A DNA stretch of 64,000 nucleotides from Nostocales cyanobacterium LEGE 11386 (GTDB lineage Bacteria > Cyanobacteriota > Cyanobacteriia > Cyanobacteriales > Nostocaceae): NCBI GenBank assembly GCA_015207155.1, contig JADEXK010000011.1:37138-101137 (forward strand). The letters run 5' to 3'. The notes under the pieces are model-generated. The model saw only the letters and a program-made list of their open reading frames with translations, was not told the origin of the DNA and searched no databases. Below, one piece after another: positions 16,311 to 25,813 of the stretch; the first letter of the stretch is position 1; each line of letters opens with the position of its first letter. The position numbers and the translations under genes are program-made.

Positions 16311-18368
16311 TCACCCCCTAGTCTGACTCTGCTGCACTTGCTGCAACAACTGCTCCTCACTTTCTGCCGGTTCCAGACATTGTAGTCCTTGGCAAACTAA
16401 CCCAACGCTACCTGCTGGTAAATTTGAGATGACAGAAAATACAGAAACAGGTAAATACTGAGAAATTAGAGGGATTATCTGCTCAGTAGTGCTGCGAATT
16501 AAGGTAGCGTTACGATACCAATCTAAAGCAGTAAACAAACTAGGACAAGCTTGGGGAGCGCTACGCATCACACCACCAAAGGCTTTTAAGCCTTGTTCGG
16601 CTAAATCAAGATAATGTAGATTATCGGTAAGCAGGGACAGACGGATTAAGTTAGCGATCGCTACTCCATTGGCTGATGGTGTAGCATTATCTGCATAACT
16701 GCGCTCCCGGACAATCAAATCTTGGCTGGCATCACTGGCAGTATTGTAATAGCCACCTAATTCTACACTCCAGAGAAACTCGTCAAATTCTGCTTGTAGT
16801 GCGATCGCTTTTTCTAACCAGTATCTTTGGTCAGGGTAACAACCTTGTAAATCCAGCAGTGCTTTAATAAAAAAGGCGTAATCTTCAGACTGCGCTAACA
16901 CAGCAGGTTGTCCTTGATAGTTAAGTCTGTGGAAACGCCCATCCACAAACTGATGCTCCAGAATAAACTTCACTGCCCGTGCTGCTATTTCTAAATATAA
17001 CGGTTGTTGGAACACCCCAGCCGCCCTGGCCAAACCGGAAACCATTAAACTATTCCAGGCTACAATCATTTTCGTATCTGTCACCGGGGGAATGCGACCA
17101 GGCCAACCACCAGTTTTTGCTTCCTGGTTATTAGCAGCAGGGGGAAAAATTATCAGCGACTCTGGCTTGTCGCCATAACGAGCAGCAAACAACTTAGCCA
17201 AGGCCATTTCTGTCATTGCGCTTAGTTCCCCCGAATGGCGGCGTTGTAAAACATTCTTGCCTTCAAAGTTACCGTTAGGAGTTACTGTAAACTGTTGTTG
17301 TAATTCCGTTAGTTCTTCTGGTGTTAACAGTTGTTCCAGTTCGCTGTAACTCCAGATATAAAAGGCTCCTTCCTCAGGTTCTACATCCGTGAGGCTACTG
17401 AAGCTATCAGCATCTTGAGCCGCATAAAAGTAACCTTCCGGAGCAGTCATTTCCCGGCGTAACCATTCCACAGTCCCAGCCACCGACCGGGCAAATGCCG
17501 GTTCTTTGGCTCCATAGCTCCACAAATTTGCTAGATACTCAACAATTTGACCATTGTCATAAAGCATCTTTTCAAAATGAGGCACTGTCCACGTGGGATC
17601 AACAGTGTAGCGATGAAAGCCACCACCCACATGGTCATAAATGCCCCCCAACGCTAAGTTTAGTCCCCGTTGAGTACAAATTTGCTGGCCATCATACTGG
17701 GATGGAAACAAGAATCTCGTTCCCCGCAACGCTAATTCTGCATAGGGGATCATCGGAAAACTATTACCAGATTGATTGGGAGTAATTATACTCGTGCTAG
17801 TTTCCCAACCTTGCCGGAGTAATTCAGCTTCTGAAACTTCATTCTTAGCCCCATTTTGCAACACCGCAGAGGTGAGAAGCGACTCCACAATTACTGCTTT
17901 ACGCTGGCTCAAATCTGCTTTTTCCGTATCGTAGTAGCGGCGCAGGGCTTGCAGTACTTGCAAAAAGCCAGGACGACCATAACGCGGCTCCAAGGGAAAG
18001 TAAGTTCCAGCGTAAAACGGTACTAAATCTTCTGGAGATAAAAAGACATTTAAAGGCCAACCTCCTTGACCACTCATCATTTGCAAAGCCTGCATATAGA
18101 TGCTATCTAAGTCAGGTCTTTCTTCTCTATCTACTTTGATGGGCAAGAAATTGGCATTCATATACTCAGCAATAGCTGGATCAGAAAAAGCCTCACCTTC
18201 CATGACGGTACACCAGTGGCAACTGGAATAACCAATGGAGAGAAAAATAGGTTTATTTTGTGCCCTTGCAGTTGCGAGAGCTTCGTCACACCAAGACCAC
18301 CAATCGATAGGGTTTTCGGCGTGTTTGCGGAGGTAGAGACTCTTAGCTTCGGCAAGGCGATTAGTCAT
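16311..18368 (-). CDS. Thioredoxin-domain protein of the YyaL/SPATA20 (DUF255) family
   Basis: A 685-residue cytosolic protein. Residues 1-165 form the DUF255 thioredoxin-like domain, with HAENPIDWWSW, the redox-type motif SSCHWC (C49, C52) and KVDREERPDLD. The remainder is an alpha/alpha barrel resembling glycosidase or epimerase folds, with HVGGGFHRYTVD, FEKMLYDN and AQDADS segments typical of the family. Length and architecture are standard. The biochemical role of the family is not established. It is the first gene of a probable two-gene unit with mobA. Confidence 0.92.
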   Translation of the reverse strand: MTNRLAEAKSLYLRKHAENPIDWWSWCDEALATARAQNKPIFLSIGYSSCHWCTVMEGEAFSDPAIAEYMNANFLPIKVDREERPDLDSIYMQALQMMSGQGGWPLNVFLSPEDLVPFYAGTYFPLEPRYGRPGFLQVLQALRRYYDTEKADLSQRKAVIVESLLTSAVLQNGAKNEVSEAELLRQGWETSTSIITPNQSGNSFPMIPYAELALRGTRFLFPSQYDGQQICTQRGLNLALGGIYDHVGGGFHRYTVDPTWTVPHFEKMLYDNGQIVEYLANLWSYGAKEPAFARSVAGTVEWLRREMTAPEGYFYAAQDADSFSSLTDVEPEEGAFYIWSYSELEQLLTPEELTELQQQFTVTPNGNFEGKNVLQRRHSGELSAMTEMALAKLFAARYGDKPESLIIFPPAANNQEAKTGGWPGRIPPVTDTKMIVAWNSLMVSGLARAAGVFQQPLYLEIAARAVKFILEHQFVDGRFHRLNYQGQPAVLAQSEDYAFFIKALLDLQGCYPDQRYWLEKAIALQAEFDEFLWSVELGGYYNTASDASQDLIVRERSYADNATPSANGVAIANLIRLSLLTDNLHYLDLAEQGLKAFGGVMRSAPQACPSLFTALDWYRNATLIRSTTEQIIPLISQYLPVSVFSVISNLPAGSVGLVCQGLQCLEPAESEEQLLQQVQQSQTRG

Positions 18369-19324
18369 GATTCAAATACAGATAGTTGCCTTCTTTGCTC
18401 AGTCTACCCTGTTCCTAGAGGTGTTAGCCTAGACCCACCAAGACCAGCAAAAAAATTCAACCAGGGAATTATCCCTAGAGTTTGAGAGCAGTTGCTCTAC
18501 TCACAAAAGTCTTATTTAATTTTTGAAAAAACTCAGTATAGTTTTATTCCTTACATTCGTGTTCCCTGTTAAGCGCAACCGCATTGGCCGCATATCACCT
18601 GCTACGAAAGCTTTTCTGTTCCCTGTCACCCATAACCCGTCACCTGTTCCTACGTAATCTATCATTGAGCAAATCGGATTGCTAAATTATTACTTGAAAG
18701 AGCGTAATAGCAAACTGACAATTGTTACTGGCGTTTCTGGCGCAGGTGATATTGCCCTTGTCTGCATTCTGGTCTGGGGGCTAAGACCTGCTATCAGGTG
18801 GAGTAAAAAGGTAATGATGGCAGCTTGCACAAGTTTTTCTGGCATAGCAGTTCTCCCTCGGTTGATAGCATTTCAAGTAGGATTAGTTACTGTAAATACA
18901 CGCCGTATTATTGGTTTACCGGACTTGACAAGATTAACCGGACAATTACACAACAATCAGCTAAAGACATCTTGAAAAAGTTACCAATAGTTGACAAAAA
19001 TTTACTAGAAATTACGATATTTCCAGTGGTCTGTTCACCACGCCACCAAAATTATTTAGTAAACCCTCATTTTAGAGGTTGGTGTAGACTCTCAGAATAT
19101 TCGACAAGAAAAGGTCTTGTCGTAGCAGTCACTAAAGGTTTTTAATTTTTTCCTCTCCCAATCAGGTGGAGATATTTATTTAGACGTTTATCCTCTATGA
19201 AAAGTGCCCATTGGGATTTTTGGCATCTGCCAAGTAGATGAAAAATTAACTGACTTTTGGCTGAGGACAACAATCAGCCTCTGACATCGATAAAATAGAC
19301 GTAAAATAGCTACAAGCACGCTGC
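18369..19324. other. 956-bp region without a convincing gene
   Basis: Two overlapping plus-strand ORFs (98 codons at 18679-18975 and 106 codons at 18825-19145) run through it. Neither has a ribosome site or a recognisable domain, and they compete for the same DNA. The left third contains repeated text of the type TGTTCCCTGTcacc. A hairpin with 7-bp arms (CGACAAG/CTTGTCG) sits at 19102-19122. It may hold a decayed gene, a small RNA or the clpP leader. Confidence 0.4.
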
Positions 19325-19936
19325 ATGATTCCTATCGTTGTTGAACAATCGGGTCGAGGCGAACGCGCCTTTGATATTTACTCACGACTATTACGTGAGC
19401 GCATTATCTTTTTGGGACAACAGGTTGATAGCAACATTGCAAACTTGATTGTTGCCCAACTGCTGTTTTTAGATGCTGAAGACTCGGAGAAAGACATTTA
19501 TTTGTACATTAATTCTCCTGGTGGTTCGGTAATGGCTGGCATGGGCATTTTTGACACAATGAAACACATCCGCCCTGATGTCTGTACCATTTGTACTGGA
19601 TTAGCGGCAAGTATGGGCGCTTTCCTCCTCAGTGCAGGTGCTAAGGGTAAGCGGATGAGTCTGCCTCATTCTCGGATTATGATTCATCAACCCTTGGGTG
19701 GCGCTCAAGGACAAGCGACTGATATTGAAATCCAAGCGCGGGAGATTTTATACCACAAGCGGCGGCTAAACGAATATTTAGCTGACCATACTGGTCAACC
19801 AATTGAACGCATTGCTGAAGATACCGAACGCGACTTCTTTATGTCCCCAGAGGAAGCTCAGGAATATGGCTTAATTGATCAAGTGATTGACCGTCACGCT
19901 GCTGGTAGTAGGCCGGTTGCTGTTCTCAATCAGTAG
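19325..19936 (+). CDS. clpP: ATP-dependent Clp protease proteolytic subunit
   Basis: Serine protease subunit that forms the tetradecameric degradation chamber used with ClpC/ClpX. The catalytic triad is Ser96 (GLAASMGAF), His121 (MIHQPLGG) and Asp170 (TERDFFMS). INSPGGSV at 63-69 matches the substrate-binding strand. The 203 residues are normal and there is no extended propeptide. No clpX or clpR partner follows, so this is one of the stand-alone cyanobacterial clpP genes. The start has no strong ribosome site. Confidence 0.97.
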   Translation: MIPIVVEQSGRGERAFDIYSRLLRERIIFLGQQVDSNIANLIVAQLLFLDAEDSEKDIYLYINSPGGSVMAGMGIFDTMKHIRPDVCTICTGLAASMGAFLLSAGAKGKRMSLPHSRIMIHQPLGGAQGQATDIEIQAREILYHKRRLNEYLADHTGQPIERIAEDTERDFFMSPEEAQEYGLIDQVIDRHAAGSRPVAVLNQ

Positions 19937-19997
19937 TTAATTGGGTATGGGGTATGAGGCATTGGTAACACTTACCTCATCTCCCCATCCCCCCATC

Positions 19998-20861
19998 TCA
20001 AAACCCCGCCACTGGGTCTGGCTGAGATTCCAAGTATCTGAGAAATCCGTGCAATTCCTCTTCGGTCAGTAAAGTGCGTCCCCGCTTACCGTAGGTTTTA
20101 ATTAAATGCTCCCGTCCTTGTTCTGGTGTCCAGCCTAAGCGTTGAAGTTCGACATCCGTTTTGGCAATGACATCAGACAAATCAACTGGTTCACTTTTTT
20201 TCTTTCTCTTTCCTCCCCCTGTTTGAGTACCCACATTCTCTGGTGGACTATAACTGCGGGGTGTAAATGGTGTAACATTGCTGGCGAAATTTTCTGAGGT
20301 TTGATTTTCTGGTTGCTTACCAGACATCATTCCCCAGTTTTCGACTGGGGTATCAAATTCTGGTTCCCGGTTGTCACTCGCGGGAAAGCTTTGATTTAAA
20401 TCTTGGTTGTAAGTATCGCTTTTACTAGTGCTTTGCGTGTCAATTGTGACAGAATCTGATTTTGGGTTCTGTTCACTGGCAGGCGGTGGAGATATTTCTT
20501 GGCCACTGGGTGCTGACCACTGACTACTGCCAAAGTCCTCATCTATGACAGGGGAATAGGTAGGCTCATTTAATCCCACCTTTGTAGTGTTCAAGGCAGG
20601 ATTTAGCTGCACTAGGGATGTTGGCTGGGGAGAAAATGCCACGGGTGCCTGTGGAGAACTGGTGATACCCAAAACCATTAGTGCCCTAGTTCTGGCTTGA
20701 TCTTCTGCTGCTTCTATGGTTTCTGCCCCTGCCATGCCAGTTGCACGGGTTACGTGTTCAATTTGCACGCTAGCCCGAACAATATATTTTCCTTGAAAAA
20801 TTTGGACTAATTCAGTAATAATACTGCCGCTAGGATACAAGCTCCGAAATTGAGCCAACAT
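19998..20861 (-). CDS. Cyanobacterial protein with Rad52-like N-terminal pattern and conserved C-terminal helix domain
   Basis: A 287-residue protein in three parts. Residues 1-75 (IQIEHVTRATGMAGAETIEA then AEDQARTRALMVLG) have the spacing seen in Rad52/Rad22-type annealing folds, where A-x-A-E-D-x-A-x-x-R-A-L closes the domain. Residues 75-220 are a low-complexity S/P/T/Q linker. Residues 225-280 (LGWTPEQGREHLIKTYGKRG, then LTEEELHGFLRYL) form a compact charged helical module. Function is unknown; a DNA or RNA annealing role is a suggestion from pattern only. It converges with clpP. Confidence 0.75.
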   Translation of the reverse strand: MLAQFRSLYPSGSIITELVQIFQGKYIVRASVQIEHVTRATGMAGAETIEAAEDQARTRALMVLGITSSPQAPVAFSPQPTSLVQLNPALNTTKVGLNEPTYSPVIDEDFGSSQWSAPSGQEISPPPASEQNPKSDSVTIDTQSTSKSDTYNQDLNQSFPASDNREPEFDTPVENWGMMSGKQPENQTSENFASNVTPFTPRSYSPPENVGTQTGGGKRKKKSEPVDLSDVIAKTDVELQRLGWTPEQGREHLIKTYGKRGRTLLTEEELHGFLRYLESQPDPVAGF

Positions 20862-21723
20862 AATACTGCCACCAATCTAAACTCTGCTCTATACCAAACC
20901 TGGGACTACTTTTTCCTGTGTCTCCAAAAAAGAGAAACACAGAAATTTCTTCCTTACTCAGCACTCAACCGTTTCCCGATTGTAGCAGTAGCCGTTGGTT
21001 GCGCCAATTTTTAGTTAAGGCTGAATTAATCTAGGTGGTCACGCCTGAAATGCTGCTATACTGGTTACCCAATTCTATATCCGGAAATATTTCCTAGAAG
21101 TACGCTCTAAATCTACAATAATGGAGATAAGGTTCATCCTCACTGCTAGTTAAGCTGCTTACCTGATTGTTACCGATTCTACATATGGGAAAATTAGGTT
21201 GATCGGCAGTTTCTCCTAATCAAAAATCAGAGTCTAATGGTGTGAAAGTACTTTCAATCTAAACAATCTAACACCTGTGGTTTCCCCTGATAGCGCTTTT
21301 GGGCAGTGTAGAGAGTCATCCCAACCCAGTCTCTCAAAAACCCGTCGCGTAATTACCTAGTGGGGCAAAATGCCAATCAGGTGTACTGTATTTAAGTTGG
21401 GTGAGTTGAAGGAACTTAAACCCAGGCGAACTCTGAGATGATTTTGTAGTGAGAAGTTCGTAGATGCAAAGCTGCTTCCCGTAAGGGTGAGTCGGCTTCC
21501 TTCCCCGGAACAAGAACCCTGCCTCAAGGCAATTCGTTTCCAGCTAGTGCAATTGAGCAGAAGTAACCGGCCATCTGACAACGAGTCGAAAGCTACAGAC
21601 ACAATGAGTCTTTTGACTTTTGACTTCTGCGTAGTGGTACTAGTATCTGTAAGCCGTGAGGGTATACAGGAAAGAACCAGATTAAATGAAAAATGATGTT
21701 TTGACCAAAGGTCGGTTCACTGC
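20862..21723. other. 862-bp intergenic region with a GC-richer, possibly structured segment
   Basis: No convincing protein gene. From about 21300 to 21650 the DNA is richer in GC than flanking gaps and holds several stem-forming pairs, including an 8-bp inverted repeat TTTAAGTT/AACTTAAA near 21388-21418 and TGCCTcaAGGCA. It lies upstream of the Zam-type gene, so it could be a long leader or a non-coding RNA gene. It does not match RNase P RNA, tmRNA or SRP RNA motifs that I know. Confidence 0.35.
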
Positions 21724-24078
21724 ATGGAATTTTCTATCGCTACACTCCTGGCCAATTTCACTGATGATAAATTGGTAGCTCGTAAAGTTTTGGAAAAGAA
21801 ACTGGGTTGCGAGGATGAGATTAGTTTACAAAAACTTCACATTGCCTTGGAAGTACTGGAGAAAATCGGAATTTTAGTCAAAGAACGCGGCAAATATCGC
21901 CGGGTGACAGAAGAGGGAATGATCGAAGCAAAACTTCGTTGTTCTAGTAAAGGCTTTTGCTTTGCCATTCAAGATGTGGAGGGAGCCGAAGATATTTATA
22001 TCCGTGAAAGTCATCTGAGTAACGCTTGGAATGGCGATCGCGTTTTGGTGAGAGTTCTCAAAGAAGGTAGTCGCCGCCGTTCTCCTGAGGGTGAAGTCAA
22101 GCTGATTCTAGAACGTTCCAACCACACGCTACTGGCACGAATTAAACCAGTAGACAGTGGTTTCCGTGCCGTACCCTTAGATGATCGACTGCTGTTTGAA
22201 CTCAAACTGCAAACCAACGGCATGAAATTAGCAGAAGCGATCGATCACCTGGCCCATGTAGAAGTGTTGCGTTATCCCTTAGCACAATATCCCCCATTGG
22301 GTCGAGTGGTGCAAATCCTGGGTAGCGATGCCGAAGCGGCGGCTGATATAGATTTAGTAACTTGTAAACACGACCTGTCCCGGAATTTTCCAGATGCAGT
22401 CCTGGAAGCAGCAGCCAAGTTGCCCAAAAGACTGCTCAAAGCAGACCTGAAAAACAAATTGGATTTACGCAATTTATTTACCGTAACCATTGCGGGTGTA
22501 AATGGTACAACCAAGGTTGTAGAAAATGCCTTAAGTTTGGAAAAAACAGGAGAAGGACATTGGCTTTTGGGTTTTCATATTGCTGATGTTTCCCATTATG
22601 TCCAACCTGATGAACCTCTAGATAGAGAATCCGTGAAGCGCGGCAGGTCAGTGTATCTGGGAGAATTAGTCCTGCCAATGTTACCTGAAGCTGTAGCAGA
22701 AAGGTGTTCATTAGTCCCCGGAAGCGATCGCCTGGCCCTTTCTTTTTTAATTGCCATTGATCCACAATCCGGAGAAGCTTTAGAGTGGCAAATTCAGCCC
22801 AGCGTGATCAACGTAGACATCGCACTGAGTCGGCAAGAAGCCGAAGCAATTCTCACAGGTGAATCTACTCAACACACTCAAGAAGTAATCGAGGTACTGC
22901 AAGACCTAGAAGCATTGCAGACAGTAGTGAAACAGGCGCGCTTGTCTAGGGGTAGCTTGCAGTTAAATTTACCACCCAACCAAAACCCTTACTATGATGA
23001 AGGGATTTTAGGGGCAGTATTAGTCAATGATTTACCTGTGCGATCGCTGTTGACCGAGTTGGTGCTACTAGTAAATGAACTGATGGCAAAGCATCTTAGT
23101 GCCCTAGGTATTCCTGCCATCTGGCGAGTCCAAGGTACACCAGATCCCGAAGATGTCCAAGAAATGCTGAAATTGGCCATTAATTTAGGTGTGGAACTAG
23201 CACTAGAACCAGAAGTAGATATCCAACCCTTAGATTATCAACATTTGACTAGGGCTTTTGCCGAATCTCCATCGGAGCAAGTTTTAACATATCTGTTACA
23301 AGATACACTCAAGCCTGCTGCCTACAGCACCACTAAAGGACTACACTTTGGTCTAGCACTACAGCAATATACTCACTGTACTGCCCCCTTGCGACGTTAC
23401 CCAGATTTGCTCATGCAAAGAGTGTACTATAGGCTGATTGAACACGGTCGCGATCGCCGCAACACCCGCGTGAAAGAACGTGTTAACCTGCGTCACTCTT
23501 CCTCCCATGACGAAATTAACTGGAACGTCTTACCCCCAGAATTACAACAAGAACTCCAAAGTGATTTAAATCGGGTAATTATCCAAATCAACGATAGAGA
23601 AAAAGAAGTCCAAGAAGCCGAAGCTGATTTAGCTGGACTACAAAAAGCCCAACTGATGAAACAGCGCATCGGTCAGGTCTTCCAGGGTGTAATTACTGGC
23701 GTGCAATCCTACGGCTTTTTTGTAGAAATTGAAGTGCCAGCCGCCGAATCTGCACCTGGTGAAGATCCCAGCGTACCTCTACGAGTAGAAGGACTGGTAC
23801 ACGTCAGTTCCCTCAAAGACGATTGGTATGAATACCGTGCCAGACAACAGGCATTATTTGGGCGCAAAAACCGTGCTTCTTACAGACTAGGCGATCGCGT
23901 AGCCGTGCAAGTTAAAAGTGTTGATTACTATCGCCAGCAAATTGATTTAGTGACTGTCAGTAGCGATGTTATGGGTAAAGATTTGGATGACAGTAGTGAC
24001 AATGGTGATGTATCAGATATCTACTTTTCCAACGATATGGAATCGGATGATTTAGAAACTTATGCTGAGGATGAGTAA
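21724..24078 (+). CDS. zam: RNB-domain (RNase II/R family, Zam-type) protein with degenerate active site
   Basis: A 784-residue protein with RNase R-like order: winged-helix N-terminus (1-65), cold-shock-like region, RNB domain (about 235-570) and C-terminal S1 domain (about 640-750, RIGQVFQGVITGVQSYGFFV). The RNB domain ends with GLALQQYTHCTAPLRRYPDL, corresponding to the family's Y-A-H-F-T-S-P-I-R-R-Y. The catalytic stretch, normally T-I-D...D-x-D-D-A, here reads TIAGVNGTTKVVENAL (residues 255-270), so the metal-binding aspartates are missing. Synechocystis Zam, named for acetazolamide resistance, is a cyanobacterial RNB protein of similar size; assignment to Zam is by size and neighbourhood. 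It probably binds RNA without degrading it. First gene of a set with ubiX and a LapA-domain gene. Confidence 0.85.
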   Translation: MEFSIATLLANFTDDKLVARKVLEKKLGCEDEISLQKLHIALEVLEKIGILVKERGKYRRVTEEGMIEAKLRCSSKGFCFAIQDVEGAEDIYIRESHLSNAWNGDRVLVRVLKEGSRRRSPEGEVKLILERSNHTLLARIKPVDSGFRAVPLDDRLLFELKLQTNGMKLAEAIDHLAHVEVLRYPLAQYPPLGRVVQILGSDAEAAADIDLVTCKHDLSRNFPDAVLEAAAKLPKRLLKADLKNKLDLRNLFTVTIAGVNGTTKVVENALSLEKTGEGHWLLGFHIADVSHYVQPDEPLDRESVKRGRSVYLGELVLPMLPEAVAERCSLVPGSDRLALSFLIAIDPQSGEALEWQIQPSVINVDIALSRQEAEAILTGESTQHTQEVIEVLQDLEALQTVVKQARLSRGSLQLNLPPNQNPYYDEGILGAVLVNDLPVRSLLTELVLLVNELMAKHLSALGIPAIWRVQGTPDPEDVQEMLKLAINLGVELALEPEVDIQPLDYQHLTRAFAESPSEQVLTYLLQDTLKPAAYSTTKGLHFGLALQQYTHCTAPLRRYPDLLMQRVYYRLIEHGRDRRNTRVKERVNLRHSSSHDEINWNVLPPELQQELQSDLNRVIIQINDREKEVQEAEADLAGLQKAQLMKQRIGQVFQGVITGVQSYGFFVEIEVPAAESAPGEDPSVPLRVEGLVHVSSLKDDWYEYRARQQALFGRKNRASYRLGDRVAVQVKSVDYYRQQIDLVTVSSDVMGKDLDDSSDNGDVSDIYFSNDMESDDLETYAEDE

Positions 24079-24173
24079 ATTGGACTGGGGACAAGGGGAC
24101 AAGAACAAAAATACGCCCTCACTCCCTCACTCCCTATTACCCCTGATCCCCATCCTCCTTTTAAATAACCACC

Positions 24174-24794
24174 GTGTCTAATATCTCTAAACCCCTGATC
24201 TTAGGTGTATCAGGTGCATCCGGTCTGATCTACGCTGTTCGCGCTCTCAAGTATTTGCTTGCAGCCGACTATGAAATTGAACTAGTTGCCTCTAAATCAA
24301 CTTACATAGTCTGGCAAGCAGAACAGGAAACCCGGATGCCAGCAGAACCAACTGGACAAGAGCAATTCTGGCGAGAACAAGCTGGAGTTACTGTTGGAGG
24401 TAAACTACGCTGCCATCCTTGGAGTGATGTTGGAGCCGGGATCGCTAGTGGTTCTTTTCGCACCTTGGGGATGATTATTATGCCATGCAGTATGAGTACA
24501 GTGGCGAAGCTAGCAGTTGGCTTGAGTTCTGACTTACTAGAACGAGCAGCCGATGTCCAACTTAAAGAAGGGCGAAAACTAGTCATTGTCCCCCGGGAAA
24601 CTCCTTTTAGCCTGATTCACCTACGTAACTTAACGACTTTGGCAGAAACTGGAGTCAGAGTTGTACCTGCTATTCCTGCTTGGTATCACAATCCTCAAAG
24701 TATTGAGGACTTAGTTGATTTTGTAGTTGCCCGTGCTTTAGATCAACTAGATATTGATTGCATCCCCATTCAGCGTTGGCAAGGAAGGAAGTAA
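24174..24794 (+). CDS. ubiX: Flavin prenyltransferase UbiX
   Basis: Makes prenylated FMN, the cofactor of UbiD decarboxylases, from FMN and dimethylallyl phosphate. The sequence shows ILGVSGASGLIYAVR at the N-terminus (phosphate-binding loop), IIMPCSMSTVAKLAVG in the middle and LVIVPRETPFSLIHLRNL, all hallmark motifs. The start is a GTG at 24174. At 206 residues it is full length. It follows the Zam-type gene by 95 bases on the same strand. Confidence 0.95.
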   Translation: MSNISKPLILGVSGASGLIYAVRALKYLLAADYEIELVASKSTYIVWQAEQETRMPAEPTGQEQFWREQAGVTVGGKLRCHPWSDVGAGIASGSFRTLGMIIMPCSMSTVAKLAVGLSSDLLERAADVQLKEGRKLVIVPRETPFSLIHLRNLTTLAETGVRVVPAIPAWYHNPQSIEDLVDFVVARALDQLDIDCIPIQRWQGRK

Positions 24795-24807
24795 AAAGTT
24801 AAAAGAA

Positions 24808-24851
24808 AAAAGGTAAAAGTAAAGATAGAGTAACTTTTGCCTTTTGCCTTT
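24808..24851 (+). terminator. Stem-loop with T-run after ubiX
   Basis: AAAAGGTAAAAGT (24808-24820) pairs with ACTTTTGCCTTTT (24833-24845) with one G-T pair. Another GCC and six T residues follow. It looks like an intrinsic terminator or attenuator between ubiX and the LapA-like gene. The stem is AT-rich, so strength is uncertain. Confidence 0.45.
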
Positions 24852-24895
24852 TTTCTGGCACTTTCATTGAGTAACTTTTTATTTTTGCCTTTTCT

Positions 24896-25594
24896 ATGGC
24901 TGTAATTCGCTTAATTTTGTTGGTGGCGGTTCTCGGAATGCTAACACTGTTGTTAGTGCAAAATTGGTCGCCTGTCCTATCACTAGTATTTTTGGGGATG
25001 CGAACTCAACCATTACCACTGGCAATATGGATCTTGTTTAGCACTGCGGCTGGCGCTTTCACATCCCTACTGATCACTACCTTGTTTAAATTAGCCAATT
25101 ATTTTGGGGGACAACAACGCCAAACTCAGTTTAGAGCAGCCACAACCCCGCCTCGAACTAAAGCAACAACTAGGGAAGAACCCACACCGCCACCTTCTAG
25201 ACCACCATCGACCACTAATCAAACAGAAACTGCTACCAGTAACTCATTTGATGATTGGGAAACAAATGATAGTACTAATGATGATTGGGATTTTGAGCAA
25301 AAGCCGCGAGAAGCGCCTACCCCCAGTCCTAAAACTTCATCAGTGCGAGACTCTCAAACTTACGAACGACAACAAGAACCCAAAAGCAGTTCTCAGTCTG
25401 GTTCAGTTTACTCCTACAACTACCGTGAGCCAAAAAATACTGCTGTAGGAAAAACAGAATCCATTTACGATGCTGATTACCGAGTTATCATCCCTCCCTA
25501 TCAACCACCGACAACTAATCAAAGCGATGATGATGACTGGGAATTTTTGAACGACGATGATTTTGAGGATGAAGATGATAGCTCACGTAAGTGA
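24896..25594 (+). CDS. LapA-domain (DUF1049) membrane protein with acidic tail
   Basis: A 232-residue protein with two N-terminal membrane helices: residues 1-35 (ILLVAVLGMLTLLLVQNW) and 42-70 (IWILFSTAAGAFTSLLITTL), in the LapA/DUF1049 arrangement including the conserved Q-N between them. The rest is a hydrophilic tail rich in T, P, S, D and E, with several D-D-W repeats (DDWETN, DDWDFE, DDWEFLNDDD). The tail is probably cytosolic and disordered and may bind a partner. Third gene of the zam-ubiX group. Confidence 0.8.
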   Translation: MAVIRLILLVAVLGMLTLLLVQNWSPVLSLVFLGMRTQPLPLAIWILFSTAAGAFTSLLITTLFKLANYFGGQQRQTQFRAATTPPRTKATTREEPTPPPSRPPSTTNQTETATSNSFDDWETNDSTNDDWDFEQKPREAPTPSPKTSSVRDSQTYERQQEPKSSSQSGSVYSYNYREPKNTAVGKTESIYDADYRVIIPPYQPPTTNQSDDDDWEFLNDDDFEDEDDSSRK

Positions 25595-25621
25595 GCTGTA
25601 ATGAAGAGAAGAATTAATAAT

Positions 25622-25813
25622 TTAGATACTACACTGTTCACGCGACTCCTGCTTGACTTTACCGTTCATGGCAGCCTCCTGCAAAGCCATGAAAGCATTA
25701 AAATCCTCCAAGTCATACCGAGTAGTCAATAGATGCCGTAGTTGATTTTCTGCTTCAACCGTCAAATAACCAGTTGCTAAAGCTTGTTGCACTACTTCAC
25801 GAATTCGAGTCAT
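25622..25813 (-). CDS. Small conserved cyanobacterial protein
   Basis: A 63-residue soluble protein predicted to be all helix (REVVQQALATGYLTVEAENQ, then LEDFNAFMALQEAAMNG). AGAGG upstream of the ATG supports the start. The pattern resembles small cyanobacterial proteins of unknown function that often occur near housekeeping genes. No catalytic motif is visible. Confidence 0.65.
   Translation of the reverse strand: MTRIREVVQQALATGYLTVEAENQLRHLLTTRYDLEDFNAFMALQEAAMNGKVKQESREQCSI

Noticed and set aside
18679..19145. Two overlapping ORFs before clpP as real genes
   Set aside because: They overlap in different frames, lack ribosome sites and domains; kept only as an unexplained region.
21357..21696. 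Opposed 81- and 69-codon ORFs upstream of the Zam-type gene
   Set aside because: They overlap on opposite strands with no recognisable features, and the DNA looks structured rather than coding.
22992..23180. Minus-strand ORF within the RNB gene
   Set aside because: A shadow of the well-supported plus-strand frame.
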